From Akkermansiaceae bacterium (GTDB lineage: Bacteria; Verrucomicrobiota; Verrucomicrobiia; Verrucomicrobiales; Akkermansiaceae), in contig JACKQB010000002.1 of assembly GCA_024233115.1 (NCBI GenBank), positions 558,001-622,000 of the forward strand: a stretch of 64,000 nt of DNA, written 5' to 3'. Below are positions 1-8,469 of this stretch, one piece after another. Position numbers and translations under genes: made by a program. A model generated the notes under the pieces. It worked only from the letters and a program-made list of their open reading frames with translations. It was not told the origin of the DNA and did no database searches. Position 1 is the first letter of the stretch; the number at the start of each line of letters is the position of its first letter.

Positions 1-2
1 CC

Positions 3-1265
3 GCCGCCCGCAACATCGGCCCAGCCCACGCTGAAGTGCTGAAGGGGAACTTCGCCGCTGCCCGCAAAGCATTCGGAGGCATCGAGTTGAACGGAAAACG
101 CCTCGCCGTCATCGGTATGGGACGTATCGGCGCCGAGTTCGCCAAACGTGCGCAGGCATTCGGGATGCACGTGGTCGCCTACGATCCGTTTCTCACCCAA
201 GCCCGTGCCGACCAGCTCAAAATCGAGCTCGCCAGCAGCCCCGACGAGGCTCTCACGGGTGCCGACGTCGTCACACTTCACGTCCCGCTCACAGACAGCA
301 CACGGCACATTATCAATGCCGGGCGCCTCGCGCTGATGAATAAAAATGCCTTGGTCATCAACTGTGCCCGGGGTGGCCTGATCGACGAACCTGCGCTGAA
401 AGCGGCCATCGATTCCGGCCACATCGCCGGTTGTGGACTGGACGTCTACGAGGATGAGCCGCCTGCCGCGGACCACCTTCTTTTTGACCGGCCCAAACAC
501 GTCTCCTTCACCCCCCACCTCGGCGCATCCACCATCGAAGCCCAGGAAAATGTGGGTATTCAAGTGGCTGAACAAATCCGCGACTTCCTCGCAACCGGCG
601 AGATCCGCAACGCGATCAACATGCCCTCACTCGACGCCGCCGCACTGGCGGAGATCGGTGGCTACCTTGACCTTGCCAAATCCCTGGGAAAATTCATCGC
701 CAAACTGGGGCCGGTGAATCCAGACTCCCTGCGGGTCTCCTACCACGGGGATATCGCGGAAAAAGACACCTCTCTGATTTCCCGCACGGTGCTCACCGGA
801 TACCTCGAAGCCGCCCGTCCTGACGGCCAGGTCAATATTGTCAACTCCCCTGCCGTCGCCCACGATATGGGGCTGGAGCTGATCGATTCCGTCATCAATG
901 CCAAAACCGAGTACAGCGAGCTTATCGTTGTCGAACTCAGCAAGGATGGTGAAAAATTCCGCGTCGCCGGCACAATCATCGGTCAAACACCCCGGATCGT
1001 GGAAATCGACCGCCTTTTCGTCGATACCAACATCAGCGGGCATTTCCTGATCGTCCGCAACGACGACCGCCCAGGCATCGTAGGCCTCGTCGGAACCGCG
1101 CTCGGAGACGCCGGACTGAACATCGCCAACCTCTCCCTGGCCCGCAACCAGTCACTCGGTGTGGCACTCAACGTGATCGAGCTGGATACGGCTCCAGACG
1201 CCGCTTTCATCACAAATCTGGCCTCCAAGCCGGGTGTGTTGTCGGTAATCGCCGTCGAAATCTAG
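3..1265 (+). CDS. serA: D-3-phosphoglycerate dehydrogenase, 3' part
   Basis: First enzyme of serine synthesis: NAD-dependent oxidation of 3-phosphoglycerate to 3-phosphohydroxypyruvate in the cytosol. The frame is already open at base 3 (AARNIGPAHAEVLKG), so the start and the N-terminal substrate-binding part lie outside the window; about 420 residues are present. The Rossmann motif GMGRIG, the CARGGLIDE segment and the H-L-G-A-S-T segment with the catalytic His are visible. An intervening domain follows, then a C-terminal ACT domain (VRNDDRPGIVGLVG). This is the long SerA type, usually about 525 aa and often serine-inhibited through ACT. The GTG at 36 is internal, not a start. Confidence 0.95.
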   Translation, partial: AARNIGPAHAEVLKGNFAAARKAFGGIELNGKRLAVIGMGRIGAEFAKRAQAFGMHVVAYDPFLTQARADQLKIELASSPDEALTGADVVTLHVPLTDSTRHIINAGRLALMNKNALVINCARGGLIDEPALKAAIDSGHIAGCGLDVYEDEPPAADHLLFDRPKHVSFTPHLGASTIEAQENVGIQVAEQIRDFLATGEIRNAINMPSLDAAALAEIGGYLDLAKSLGKFIAKLGPVNPDSLRVSYHGDIAEKDTSLISRTVLTGYLEAARPDGQVNIVNSPAVAHDMGLELIDSVINAKTEYSELIVVELSKDGEKFRVAGTIIGQTPRIVEIDRLFVDTNISGHFLIVRNDDRPGIVGLVGTALGDAGLNIANLSLARNQSLGVALNVIELDTAPDAAFITNLASKPGVLSVIAVEI

Positions 1266-1382
1266 AAAATTGAGGGTATTTTCCCAGAAATAGGCTTTAC
1301 ACAATATCCAATCTGGGTATTTTCCGCGTCCCGACATCCGTCCAAACCATTTTCCCAACACACTTCAACTTCACTTCAAACC

Positions 1383-1547
1383 ATGAAAGTTCTTTCCTCA
1401 CTCCTCTCCATGAAGCGCCGCCACGAAGACTGCCAAGTCGTCAAGCGCAAGGGCACCCTCTACGTCATCTGTAAGAGCAACCCCAAGTTCAAGGCCCGCC
1501 AAGGTGCCACCAAAGGAACCCGCCTCAGTAAAAAAGGCGTGAAGTAA
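1383..1547 (+). CDS. rpmJ: Ribosomal protein bL36, zinc-independent (YkgM-like) form
   Basis: A 54-residue basic protein of the large ribosomal subunit. It starts MKVLSSLLSMKRRH and contains DCQVVKRKG and VICKSNPKFKARQG, closely resembling E. coli YkgM (RpmJ2). Classical bL36 binds zinc through Cys-x2-Cys-x12-Cys-x4-His. Here the first Cys is replaced (R/H) and the His is Phe, leaving two cysteines, so this is the 'C-minus' paralogue type expected to work without zinc. The ATG at 1383 is the only sensible start. A strong terminator follows 25 bases after the stop, so the gene looks monocistronic. No Zur box was identified by eye. Confidence 0.93.
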   Translation: MKVLSSLLSMKRRHEDCQVVKRKGTLYVICKSNPKFKARQGATKGTRLSKKGVK

Positions 1548-1572
1548 TTCGCTTCCCCTGGAAACAATCTCC

Positions 1573-1606
1573 AACCCTTCTCCGTTCACTCGGGGAAGGG
1601 TTTTTT
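1573..1606 (+). terminator. Rho-independent terminator of rpmJ
   Basis: Inverted repeat AACCCTTCTCCG / CGGGGAAGGGTT with one G-U pair and a 6-base loop, followed directly by a run of T, just after the rpmJ stop. Confidence 0.85.
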
Positions 1607-1689
1607 ACGTGGCATGTGATCCGCGTGCCCCGCCGTAGCTTCACGCGCAGGAGGGTCCCGGTCATGACCCGATGATAGGAAGCGAAGCT

Positions 1690-2418
1690 TCACTGGCTCA
1701 TCCGCGACTTCAAGCCCACCCATTTCCACCCCCCCCAGACCAGCAGCAGTAACCCGGTCATACCAGCGGCATAGACCCACCACGGCAGCGGGATACTCGC
1801 CACCATATTCAGACGGATCGGCTTTTTGTGGCACTCACTGAGTTTGTAATACCATTTCAGCGTCCGGCCATCGTTTTCCACCACGTGGGCATTGCTTTGT
1901 TTCGCCGGTTCCGGCAGGTGGACAATATAGCGGAATTCCGAGTCACCAAGGATCGTCGCGCTTTTATTCCCCAGGCTCTCGTCAAGCAGCGGCCCCAGGT
2001 CCACCTTGCGACTGAGCTCGGCACTCAGACCATCCAGGTTGACCGTGATGCTGCCGATGATCGCGTGCAGCATCTTGTCCGCCTTGCTCGGATTGATGCC
2101 AGGGGTGTGCTCGGCCAGTGTTCCCTCCAAGGCGATGATGTCATCGGTTGCCAACTCGATGGTAATCACCCGGCTACCATTTTCCTTGTCGATCCGATTG
2201 GTGATCAGCTTGAGGTTCTTCTGCCGCGCGACCTCCTCGGTGATGTTGGTCCTCAGCTCCTCGGCATCCTCAGCAGAAAAAAGAATCCCCGGCACCCGGT
2301 ACACCGCCGTCACCCGGGCCGAGCCATCGGCATTGATAAAAACCTCCTCCTCACCATCGATACAACTATTCAAAAGAGCGGCAACCAGGGCAAGCAAACA
2401 GAAAAGAGCACGTTTCAT
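1690..2418 (-). CDS. Predicted lipoprotein with C-terminal membrane anchor
   Basis: About 242 residues, no recognised family. The chosen start (MKRALFCLLALVAALLNSC) gives a clean type II signal peptide with lipobox LNSC and Cys about residue 19; an ATG seven codons upstream (2439) would put charged and proline residues before it. The mature part is a mixed soluble domain of about 190 residues. A Trp-rich membrane span (WWVYAAGMTGLLLLVWGGW) and a short basic tail follow near the C-terminus. It is therefore probably attached at both ends, or periplasmic with an inner-membrane stop. An ECF-like promoter site lies about 240 bases upstream, but a direct link is uncertain. Confidence 0.7.
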   Translation of the reverse strand: MKRALFCLLALVAALLNSCIDGEEEVFINADGSARVTAVYRVPGILFSAEDAEELRTNITEEVARQKNLKLITNRIDKENGSRVITIELATDDIIALEGTLAEHTPGINPSKADKMLHAIIGSITVNLDGLSAELSRKVDLGPLLDESLGNKSATILGDSEFRYIVHLPEPAKQSNAHVVENDGRTLKWYYKLSECHKKPIRLNMVASIPLPWWVYAAGMTGLLLLVWGGWKWVGLKSRMSQ

Positions 2419-2496
2419 CGGCCACGGACTCTGCACCATCCCCAGCTAACTGCAATCATGAAAGCAACCCAACCTCGCCTCTTCCGTTTCAAATTT

Positions 2497-2654
2497 GCCG
2501 ATGCGGGAGGCAGTCACACATCCTCCCCCCGCATCGGCGCTTACTTACACACAAACTACAAAAACCAGGCTGTAAGTCAGAATCCACTTCCCCGTGCATA
2601 CGCATGAAGGAAACAAAGCCCGACTCCAGTCAGGTAGAACCCACATCGATTCCA
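2497..2654 (-). ncRNA. Candidate small transcript or sORF with terminal hairpin
   Basis: A promoter-like site (2661-2689) directed to the minus strand is followed at once by a small ORF, 2646 down to 2545 (33 codons, MWVLPDWSRALFPSC...). Right after its stop comes a strong hairpin, GCCGATGCGGG paired with CCCGCATCGGC (2497-2538). The spacing promoter, ORF, hairpin is tidy, but there is no T-run behind the hairpin and the peptide matches nothing I know. It could equally be an untranslated leader of the lipoprotein gene at 2418. Confidence 0.25.
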
Positions 2655-2660
2655 CCCTCT

Positions 2661-2689
2661 ATTCGCGATCGTTCCTCGCTGGTTACAGG
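2661..2689 (-). promoter_or_regulatory. ECF-type promoter-like site A
   Basis: On the minus strand CCTGTAACC (2681-2689), 14 bases, then GCGAAT (2661-2666). The same two boxes with the same spacing occur at 3984-4012 and 10491-10519, always upstream of minus-strand genes. The AAC-containing -35 and CGA-containing -10 resemble promoters of extracytoplasmic-function sigma factors. Confidence 0.5.
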
Positions 2690-2857
2690 AAAAATACATT
2701 TTTTACCGAAAAAAGAAGCGGGTCATCATAATCGTTGGGGCTAGGGGGCTAGTAAAACAGGAGGTATCCAGTATCAGTGGCTTGTGTCATTCTCTTTGAG
2801 TGACCGGCGGTTTGTGTCCGCCAGCAGAGAAAACGCGGTGTGTCTTTGGGGTATTAT

Positions 2858-2900
2858 CCCGCTCCTGCGGCGGATCATTTGACCTTCATGCAGGAGCGGG
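2858..2900. repeat. Inverted repeat in long intergenic region
   Basis: CCCGCTCCTGC (2858-2868) and GCAGGAGCGGG (2890-2900) form a perfect 11-bp stem with a 21-base loop. A small second hairpin (TCGCT/AGCGA) and a T-run follow at 2902-2928, so on the plus strand it is terminator-like. The rest of 2700-2932 shows no gene. Confidence 0.5.
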
Positions 2901-2932
2901 TTCGCTAATCGACAGCGAGGATTTTTTTATGG

Positions 2933-3056
2933 GTTAAAAGTTTGAAGGGGGTATGGCAGGTGACGGTGCTGTAGCTCATCGGATCAATGCTTATCGAACA
3001 TCACCGGAGACTATCAGAAATCCATGCTGCTCGTCTTGAACGTTCATGCTGTTATT
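2933..3056 (+). repeat. Dispersed repeat, left half
   Basis: About 124 bases beginning GTTAAAAGTTTGAAGGGGGT match 8261-8384 at roughly 85-90% identity by eye. At the second locus the match runs straight on into a sequence that here is found only at 4031, beyond the AraC gene. No open reading frame is conserved between the copies. Confidence 0.85.
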
Positions 3057-3072
3057 TGTTAGTTTTTCTTAA

Positions 3073-3951
3073 TTACACAGATTGCTGTTTTCCCGATTCC
3101 ACCAGCTTTAGATACGCGCTTGGAGTCATGCCGGTGTATTGTTTGAACACCCTGCTAAGATGGGGCTGGTCGCTGAAGCCACAGTCGAGCGCCAGGTCTG
3201 CCAAACGGGGCTGAGGCTGCCGGGTACTGAGTAAATGCCTCGCCTTGAAGACCCGTAACTTGCGCAAAAAAGCGGCGGGGCTAGCGCCCGTGAGTGACCG
3301 GTAGCAGCGGGAAAAGTGGTACTTGCTCAGATGCGTGATGACGGACAGGTCATCCACGGAAATAGCCTGATCAAGGTTCTGCCACATATACTGATGGATC
3401 TTCTCCTCAGCAATGCGGGATGATTCCGGACCGGCGGGTTTTTCCGCCAGGCACTCCTTGATTACCGCAGTTACAGCGCTGTATTGACCTGCCGGGCTGG
3501 AGACGGTGGCGGCGGGGCCAGTTGATTCCACGGCTGTGAACAGTCCCTCCACCGAGGCGCCAGAGAGTGACTGGATCACACGACAACAAAATGTGACCCT
3601 CTTCTCCGTATAGGGCATTTGCTCCGCTAGTTTCCTATGATAAAGACAGTCGAGCACCTGCAACAGGATGTATTGCCCGGATGCACTCACGGTGATGGCA
3701 GCCTGCTGGAAGGGTGGCACATAAACAGCGGCGCTTCTCGCCTGCCCGAGTGTGAGCATCCGCTCCTCGTGCCCACAAACAACGGTGACCGGCCAGACTA
3801 ACAAATCCCGGGGTATCAAAAAGACATGGTATGCCGATGCTGGAAGGACAATACTACGGTCCGGGTCCGACTCGAAAAGGGTGGCGGAGTAGCCAGAGCC
3901 TGTGAGTTTCCGGATATTTCGCTGGGGTGCTACTGTGGAGGGGGAATACAT
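3073..3951 (-). CDS. AraC/XylS-family transcriptional regulator
   Basis: A 292-residue DNA-binding regulator. Residues 1-180 form an unrecognised, probably effector-sensing domain. The C-terminal ~100 residues are a typical AraC double helix-turn-helix: ISVDDLSVITHLSKYHFSRCYRS, then LADLALDCGFSDQPHLSRVFKQYTGMTPSAYL split by a recognition helix. It has its own ECF-like promoter (3984-4012) with a leader of about 26 bases. The gene plus promoter sits exactly between the two halves of a repeat that is uninterrupted at 8261-8441, so it looks inserted there (or cut out of the other copy). The target is unknown; the nearby secreted-protein genes are candidates. Confidence 0.88.
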   Translation of the reverse strand: MYSPSTVAPQRNIRKLTGSGYSATLFESDPDRSIVLPASAYHVFLIPRDLLVWPVTVVCGHEERMLTLGQARSAAVYVPPFQQAAITVSASGQYILLQVLDCLYHRKLAEQMPYTEKRVTFCCRVIQSLSGASVEGLFTAVESTGPAATVSSPAGQYSAVTAVIKECLAEKPAGPESSRIAEEKIHQYMWQNLDQAISVDDLSVITHLSKYHFSRCYRSLTGASPAAFLRKLRVFKARHLLSTRQPQPRLADLALDCGFSDQPHLSRVFKQYTGMTPSAYLKLVESGKQQSV

Positions 3952-3983
3952 GTTGGAACCGAAGCCATTGTTCGACCCTTTCC

Positions 3984-4012
3984 ATTCGCGATAATTTCCC
4001 TCTGGTTACAGG
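3984..4012 (-). promoter_or_regulatory. ECF-type promoter-like site B (AraC gene)
   Basis: Minus strand CCTGTAACC (4004-4012), N14, GCGAAT (3984-3989). The -10 box is 32 bases before the AraC start at 3951, a normal promoter distance. Same architecture as sites A and C. Confidence 0.6.
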
Positions 4013-4030
4013 AAAAACAGGAAAAATGAT

Positions 4031-4088
4031 TTTTCCCACCCCTCCTTACGATCATGTTAGAGCCTGGCGATCCAAGGTTTGTTTTTGG
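4031..4088 (+). repeat. Dispersed repeat, right half
   Basis: TTTTCCCACCCCTCCTTACG and the following bases to about 4088 match 8385-8441 almost perfectly. This is the continuation of the repeat interrupted at 3056. Confidence 0.85.
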
Positions 4089-4449
4089 ACGAAGGGTTGC
4101 AGGTGTCGATGTGGCTCGCGCGAATTTAACGACTGCCTGATACGCATATCCGCATAGGGCCGTGACAAGCTGAGCAGCATCAGATCCGAGCCAGCCGTGG
4201 CCATCCCCAACGTCGAGCGGAATGTGCAGTAATGGTCGATGACCTTTAATTTCCAGAGGCCAATCAGCCAAGTGCCTGAGGATGAACGGACCTCGAAAAA
4301 TCGATGCTTTTCCACGTCTCCCACTATCAAATCTGCACAAGCCCCTATGTGGAATGGTGGCCCTTCACACCTGTGAGTGTACACGACAATGCTTTTTCTG
4401 GAAATGAAACGGTAGTGCCGCTGCTCCGTACTCCTGATTACAATCTGTT
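4089..4449. other. Intergenic stretch without an assignable gene
   Basis: Two overlapping open frames exist on the minus strand (to about 4384), and the plus strand has short open pieces broken by stops (around 4156-4400). None resembles a known family and no start signal stands out. It could be a decayed gene. Confidence 0.4.
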
Positions 4450-4517
4450 GTCGCGCGATTGGTTATATTTCAAGTGTTAAGCTAACTAAAACTAACAATA
4501 ACCAACAATCGCGCGAC
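4450..4517 (+). terminator. Long inverted repeat with T-run, possible bidirectional terminator
   Basis: GTCGCGCGATTGGTTAT (4450-4466) and ATAACCAACAATCGCGCGAC (4498-4517) pair over 17 bp with a 3-base bulge; TCTTTTT follows on the plus strand. It lies just beyond the stop of the minus-strand FG-GAP gene at 4545. The arms also resemble ends of a small mobile element, but no transposase or target duplication is seen. Confidence 0.5.
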
Positions 4518-4544
4518 TCTTTTTATGAAATACACGGGATAGAG

Positions 4545-7500
4545 TTATTCGGGCAAGACTACTTCGACTCTCCCGAAGTAGCGCGGTTGGGTGCTCAGGT
4601 CTACGTCTTCAAAATACACCACCCGTTCCCATTCTGAATCGATGGACTGCATGACATCCGGCACCGGTGAAGACAGCCCCACCCATGACCCGGCATTCAA
4701 TTCCGTTCCCTTTAATGGCGTGTAAATCAGGCCGCTGTTTTTCCGGCGCAGGAATTCGAAACGTAAGCGAGGTGTCGCCTGACTACGGTCCAGCGTAATC
4801 AAAGGTAGCCCCGCCGTTCCGGTGGAGGGAATAAGTTCACGCACATCCGCTGCGCTCAGATTCATGTTAAAGGCATACTTGAGGAGGTTTTCAACACCAT
4901 CGTGGTATGGGATAGCAGAGGGAAGAGCGTTGTTTCCAAATTGATTCGCAGCGAGCATGGCACTGTCGAAGAGTTCTCTTGGAGTAGGCTCCGCCGTGAC
5001 TTCAAGGTGGAAGAAGTAGGCTGTTCCGGAATTTTGGGCGGGAATTCCCGTGTAGGGATTAACGGCCTCCGTGCTAGATGCTCCAACCAGCGCGGTATAC
5101 CCTGTGAGAGCGATAGCGCTACCAAACGATTGGCTGGGGGTGCTGATATCCGAAACGATACTTGTTTCCTGGCTCCAGGTCGACCCGCTACGACGATAGA
5201 TGAACACTTCTCCGAGATTGCTTTCTGCTCCCCGGTCGCGGAGAGGGGATCCTACCATAGCTATTGGTCCGTCAAGGGCGACCGAGCTACCGAAGTAATC
5301 GTTGAACTCTTCGACTGCTGGAAGCAGCTTCGCCTGTTGCGTCCAGGTTGCTCCACTGCGAGCGAAGATGTAGGCGCTTCCATATCCTGTCCCTCTGAAA
5401 ACCGGTGGATTGTAATAAGTATTCTTGGCGCCGATCAGTATGGTTTCCCCTGAGATGGCAAGTTCGCCCCCGAATTCGTGGTAAGCAGTAGCGTCGGTCG
5501 CGGTCAGCTTCTGTTGCTGGGACCAGACACCATTGCTCGTCGTGAAAATGTAAACGCATCCAGCAGCGACAGCCGAGTCGATGGTTTTTTGATCGCTTCC
5601 AATAGCTGCCGTATCACCTGACATATCCACCGCGACACCGAATGATGAATAGGCTGTCTCATCAGCGGCGATCAGTTTTGTCTGCTGAGTCCAATTAGTT
5701 CCGCTGCGCTCAAAAACATAGGCTGCACCACGAGCATTTCTCTCTAAAGGCGCGCCCACCAACGCCCGGTCATTCTCTACCGCAACGGAAATGCCAAAGT
5801 GCGCCAAACCGGTCGATGCACTCAAGATAGCCTGCTGCTGCCAGCTTCCTCCATTGTTTGTGAATACATATGCCCTCCCCTCGCCGCCTCTCACATTCCA
5901 CGCACCCACGAGTATGGTATTGCCGGAAATTGAGATAGAGGATCCGAACATGGGATTGGGGTCGTGAGGACTAAAGTAATCGTCAGCGATCAGACGGGCT
6001 GCATAGTTCCAGGTGTCCCCGGATTTGGTGAAGACGTAGGCTGCTCCTGCGCCGGTCGCAGAAGGGGTGTCCTCTCCTGGGGTTCCTACGACAGCAGTGT
6101 TTTCTTCGATTTCTACTTCAGAACCGAAGCCATTGCTGATGGCGCCATTGCCACCGTTGAGCTCCTGTTGGAGACTCCAGGTCGAGCCACTGCGGGAGAA
6201 TACGAAGGCACTGCCCGCATCACTATCATTTTGAAATTCATGGGGAATGACTCCGCGCGCGAATGGAGCACCAACGATCACCGTGTCCGCAGAAACTGCC
6301 ACAGAGTATCCAAACTGATCTTCTGCTCGCGCTAGCGTGGATTCGAGTTTCGCCTGTTGACTCCAGCTGCTACCGTTTCTGAAAAACACATAGGCACTGC
6401 CCGTATTGTCTCCGCGAGTCGAATCGTTCAAGTCCGATCCCACGACCGCCGTATTGCCCGAAAGTGCGACTGAAGTACCAAAATAATCGGAGCTCGTCGA
6501 GTCAGCAGGAACAAGCATTGACTGTCGCGTCCATGTCGTGCCAGAGCGGGTGAATACGTGAGCTCGTCCGCTTGAACTCTCTCCCTCGGCCCCGATGAGC
6601 GCGGTGTTTCCGGATAGCGCGACGGATACACCAAAGGCACCATCGAAGTAAATAACGTCGTCACGCGGTGTCAGAATCGCCTGCTGGCTCCAAGAGGTTC
6701 CCGTGCGAAGATAGACATAGGCACTTCCGGTATTGGTGTATCCTGAATAATCCGCTCCCTCGGCGCCAACAAGGATGGTAGTTCCTGAGATCGAAACCGA
6801 GTTACCAAAATTGTCCACACCTTCACCATTGCTGGCGGTCAGTTGCGCCTGCTGTGTCCATGTCGTGCCGCTTCGGACAAAAACGTATGCGCTTCCAACA
6901 TCACCATAAGTTAGGCTATCGTGTCTTGGAGACCCGACGACCAAAGTCTCTCCATCAATCGACACGGATGCTCCGAACCAGTCATCGTAGGCCGGGTCAT
7001 TGGGAATCAACTTAGCCTGTTGGGAGCATACGTCGCCATTCCTTACAAAAACATAGGCGCTTCCCGTATCGCTTTCGTTGATCGAATCACCAAAGCGGGC
7101 ACCGACGATGATGGTCGTGCCGGAGATTGAAACAGCTCCACCAAGCTCATCGCCAGCATTCGCATCATCGGCCATTAAAATATATTGAAGCGACCAACTC
7201 GATGCAGTGCGGATGAAGACATAGGCACTACCCGTACCTTCACCAGCAGCTGTGTCATCGCCTGGCACTCCGACGACCGCCGTGTCGCCCGCAATTGCTA
7301 CCGAGCTGCCGAGGAAGTCTTTTGGTGAGCCGTCGCCAGTGAAAATAGGTTCCAGCTTGCTTTCGAGGGAAGTGATGAGCGGGTCGATCGTAAGCGGGTA
7401 TACGGCTCCGGCATCTGACACCACGAGAGTGAAACCGGAAGGGCTTGCTTCCATTCTTGAGACGAGCGCTTTTCCGTGGGCATCCCATGCCTTCAATCCG

Positions 7501-8165
7501 TCATACCGGACGCAGGAGGCTCTGCTTTCCGGATCGATGAATTCGAGAGCTTTGCCGTCCTCGTCCACAGCCTTGGCGAGCAAGCCTTCGAGCCGCATGT
7601 CCAGGCGCAGCTCTCCTGTGGTATCTTGACCCACCGGACGTTTCGATACCGTGAAACCATGCTCGATGCCTTCGGAACAGTTTACAAACCATTCCTTCAA
7701 TCCACTCCCGTGCGCATACTCGACCCGATTACCGCTCGCCCTCGGTACTGCGTGCTGGCTGCCCTCCAACCCCAGAGTAGCGGTCCATATCCCGCCTTGT
7801 CCGGAACCAAGGCGGATAGCTCCATCAAGGAAACGCGCTGTCAACTGCTGTTGTGGGTTCGAGATAAAATATTGTGCACCGTTATTTTTCTCCATCGCCG
7901 CTTCTCTCAGGGTGATACGGCAAGCTGTCAAACGAGCTTCTTCCAGTGCTTGCATCAAAGATGTGTTATCGGATGTAGGAATCGGGGTTCCGGTCAATTT
8001 ACTATCCGCCGGAGGGGGAGGGAACACCCGTGGCGCACGGGAATGATGCGAAATCCATGTCAGAAAGATAAGCGTAGCGAAAAAGGGGACGGTGAATATA
8101 AGTTTACGTCTCGTTCTGATTGCTTTAGATTTGTTTATTCTCGGGTTATTCGGAAGAGCTTTCAT
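4545..8165 (-). CDS. Large exported FG-GAP repeat (beta-propeller) protein
   Basis: 1206 residues. A basic N-terminus and a hydrophobic span (LIFTVPFFATLIFLTWIS, about residues 23-40) suggest export or membrane anchoring. Residues about 60-265 form an N-terminal domain ending ...VYPLTIDPLI. About 14 tandem repeats of 50-60 residues follow, each like G-x-T-(A/I)-(V/L)-(V/I)-G-(A/S) ... GSAYVF-R-x-G-x-x-W-x-Q-Q-x-L ... FG-x-S-V-(A/S)-(I/L)-S. These are FG-GAP/integrin-alpha-like units, and the number would suit two seven-bladed propellers. The last ~140 residues form a beta-rich tail of a type common on verrucomicrobial exported proteins. Role unknown, probably surface binding. The upstream region carries the intact dispersed repeat. 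Confidence 0.85.
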   Translation of the reverse strand: MKALPNNPRINKSKAIRTRRKLIFTVPFFATLIFLTWISHHSRAPRVFPPPPADSKLTGTPIPTSDNTSLMQALEEARLTACRITLREAAMEKNNGAQYFISNPQQQLTARFLDGAIRLGSGQGGIWTATLGLEGSQHAVPRASGNRVEYAHGSGLKEWFVNCSEGIEHGFTVSKRPVGQDTTGELRLDMRLEGLLAKAVDEDGKALEFIDPESRASCVRYDGLKAWDAHGKALVSRMEASPSGFTLVVSDAGAVYPLTIDPLITSLESKLEPIFTGDGSPKDFLGSSVAIAGDTAVVGVPGDDTAAGEGTGSAYVFIRTASSWSLQYILMADDANAGDELGGAVSISGTTIIVGARFGDSINESDTGSAYVFVRNGDVCSQQAKLIPNDPAYDDWFGASVSIDGETLVVGSPRHDSLTYGDVGSAYVFVRSGTTWTQQAQLTASNGEGVDNFGNSVSISGTTILVGAEGADYSGYTNTGSAYVYLRTGTSWSQQAILTPRDDVIYFDGAFGVSVALSGNTALIGAEGESSSGRAHVFTRSGTTWTRQSMLVPADSTSSDYFGTSVALSGNTAVVGSDLNDSTRGDNTGSAYVFFRNGSSWSQQAKLESTLARAEDQFGYSVAVSADTVIVGAPFARGVIPHEFQNDSDAGSAFVFSRSGSTWSLQQELNGGNGAISNGFGSEVEIEENTAVVGTPGEDTPSATGAGAAYVFTKSGDTWNYAARLIADDYFSPHDPNPMFGSSISISGNTILVGAWNVRGGEGRAYVFTNNGGSWQQQAILSASTGLAHFGISVAVENDRALVGAPLERNARGAAYVFERSGTNWTQQTKLIAADETAYSSFGVAVDMSGDTAAIGSDQKTIDSAVAAGCVYIFTTSNGVWSQQQKLTATDATAYHEFGGELAISGETILIGAKNTYYNPPVFRGTGYGSAYIFARSGATWTQQAKLLPAVEEFNDYFGSSVALDGPIAMVGSPLRDRGAESNLGEVFIYRRSGSTWSQETSIVSDISTPSQSFGSAIALTGYTALVGASSTEAVNPYTGIPAQNSGTAYFFHLEVTAEPTPRELFDSAMLAANQFGNNALPSAIPYHDGVENLLKYAFNMNLSAADVRELIPSTGTAGLPLITLDRSQATPRLRFEFLRRKNSGLIYTPLKGTELNAGSWVGLSSPVPDVMQSIDSEWERVVYFEDVDLSTQPRYFGRVEVVLPE

Positions 8166-8260
8166 GGAGTGATATGGGAGGTAACGGGTTTGAACTATTG
8201 AACTACATAAAGGAGCCTGTTATTGAGCTGGCTGGATTCCTTGGACAGGTTCCGTGATGC
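8166..8260. other. Upstream region of the FG-GAP gene
   Basis: No gene. With the repeat that follows it makes a gap of about 300 bases between two minus-strand genes. The CCTGTAACC-N14-GCGAAT motif is not present here. Confidence 0.5.
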
Positions 8261-8441
8261 GTTAAAAGTTTGAAGGGGGTATGGCAGGTGACGGTGTTGT
8301 AGGTCACCGGATCAATGCTTATCGAGCTTCATCGGAAGCTATCAGAAATCCACCCTCATCGTCTTGAATATTCGTGCTATTATTTTTTCCACCCCTCCTT
8401 ACGATCATGTTAGAGCCTGGCGATCCAAGGTTTGTTTTTGG
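8261..8441 (+). repeat. Dispersed repeat, intact copy
   Basis: One continuous 181-base copy whose first part matches 2933-3056 and second part 4031-4088. The join is at about 8384/8385, within a T-rich stretch. No coding capacity shared between copies. Confidence 0.85.
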
Positions 8442-8469
8442 CAAGGTTGACGGCGTGCGCGCATGACCT

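Noticed and set aside
2006..2607. Plus-strand frames opposite the lipoprotein gene
   Set aside because: They mirror a gene with a convincing lipobox and membrane anchor.
8441..8460. A 17-base identity between the end of the intact repeat and the gnd gene (about 35323-35340)
   Set aside because: The gnd bases are ordinary conserved coding sequence; one match of this length within a window this size can occur by chance and does not extend.
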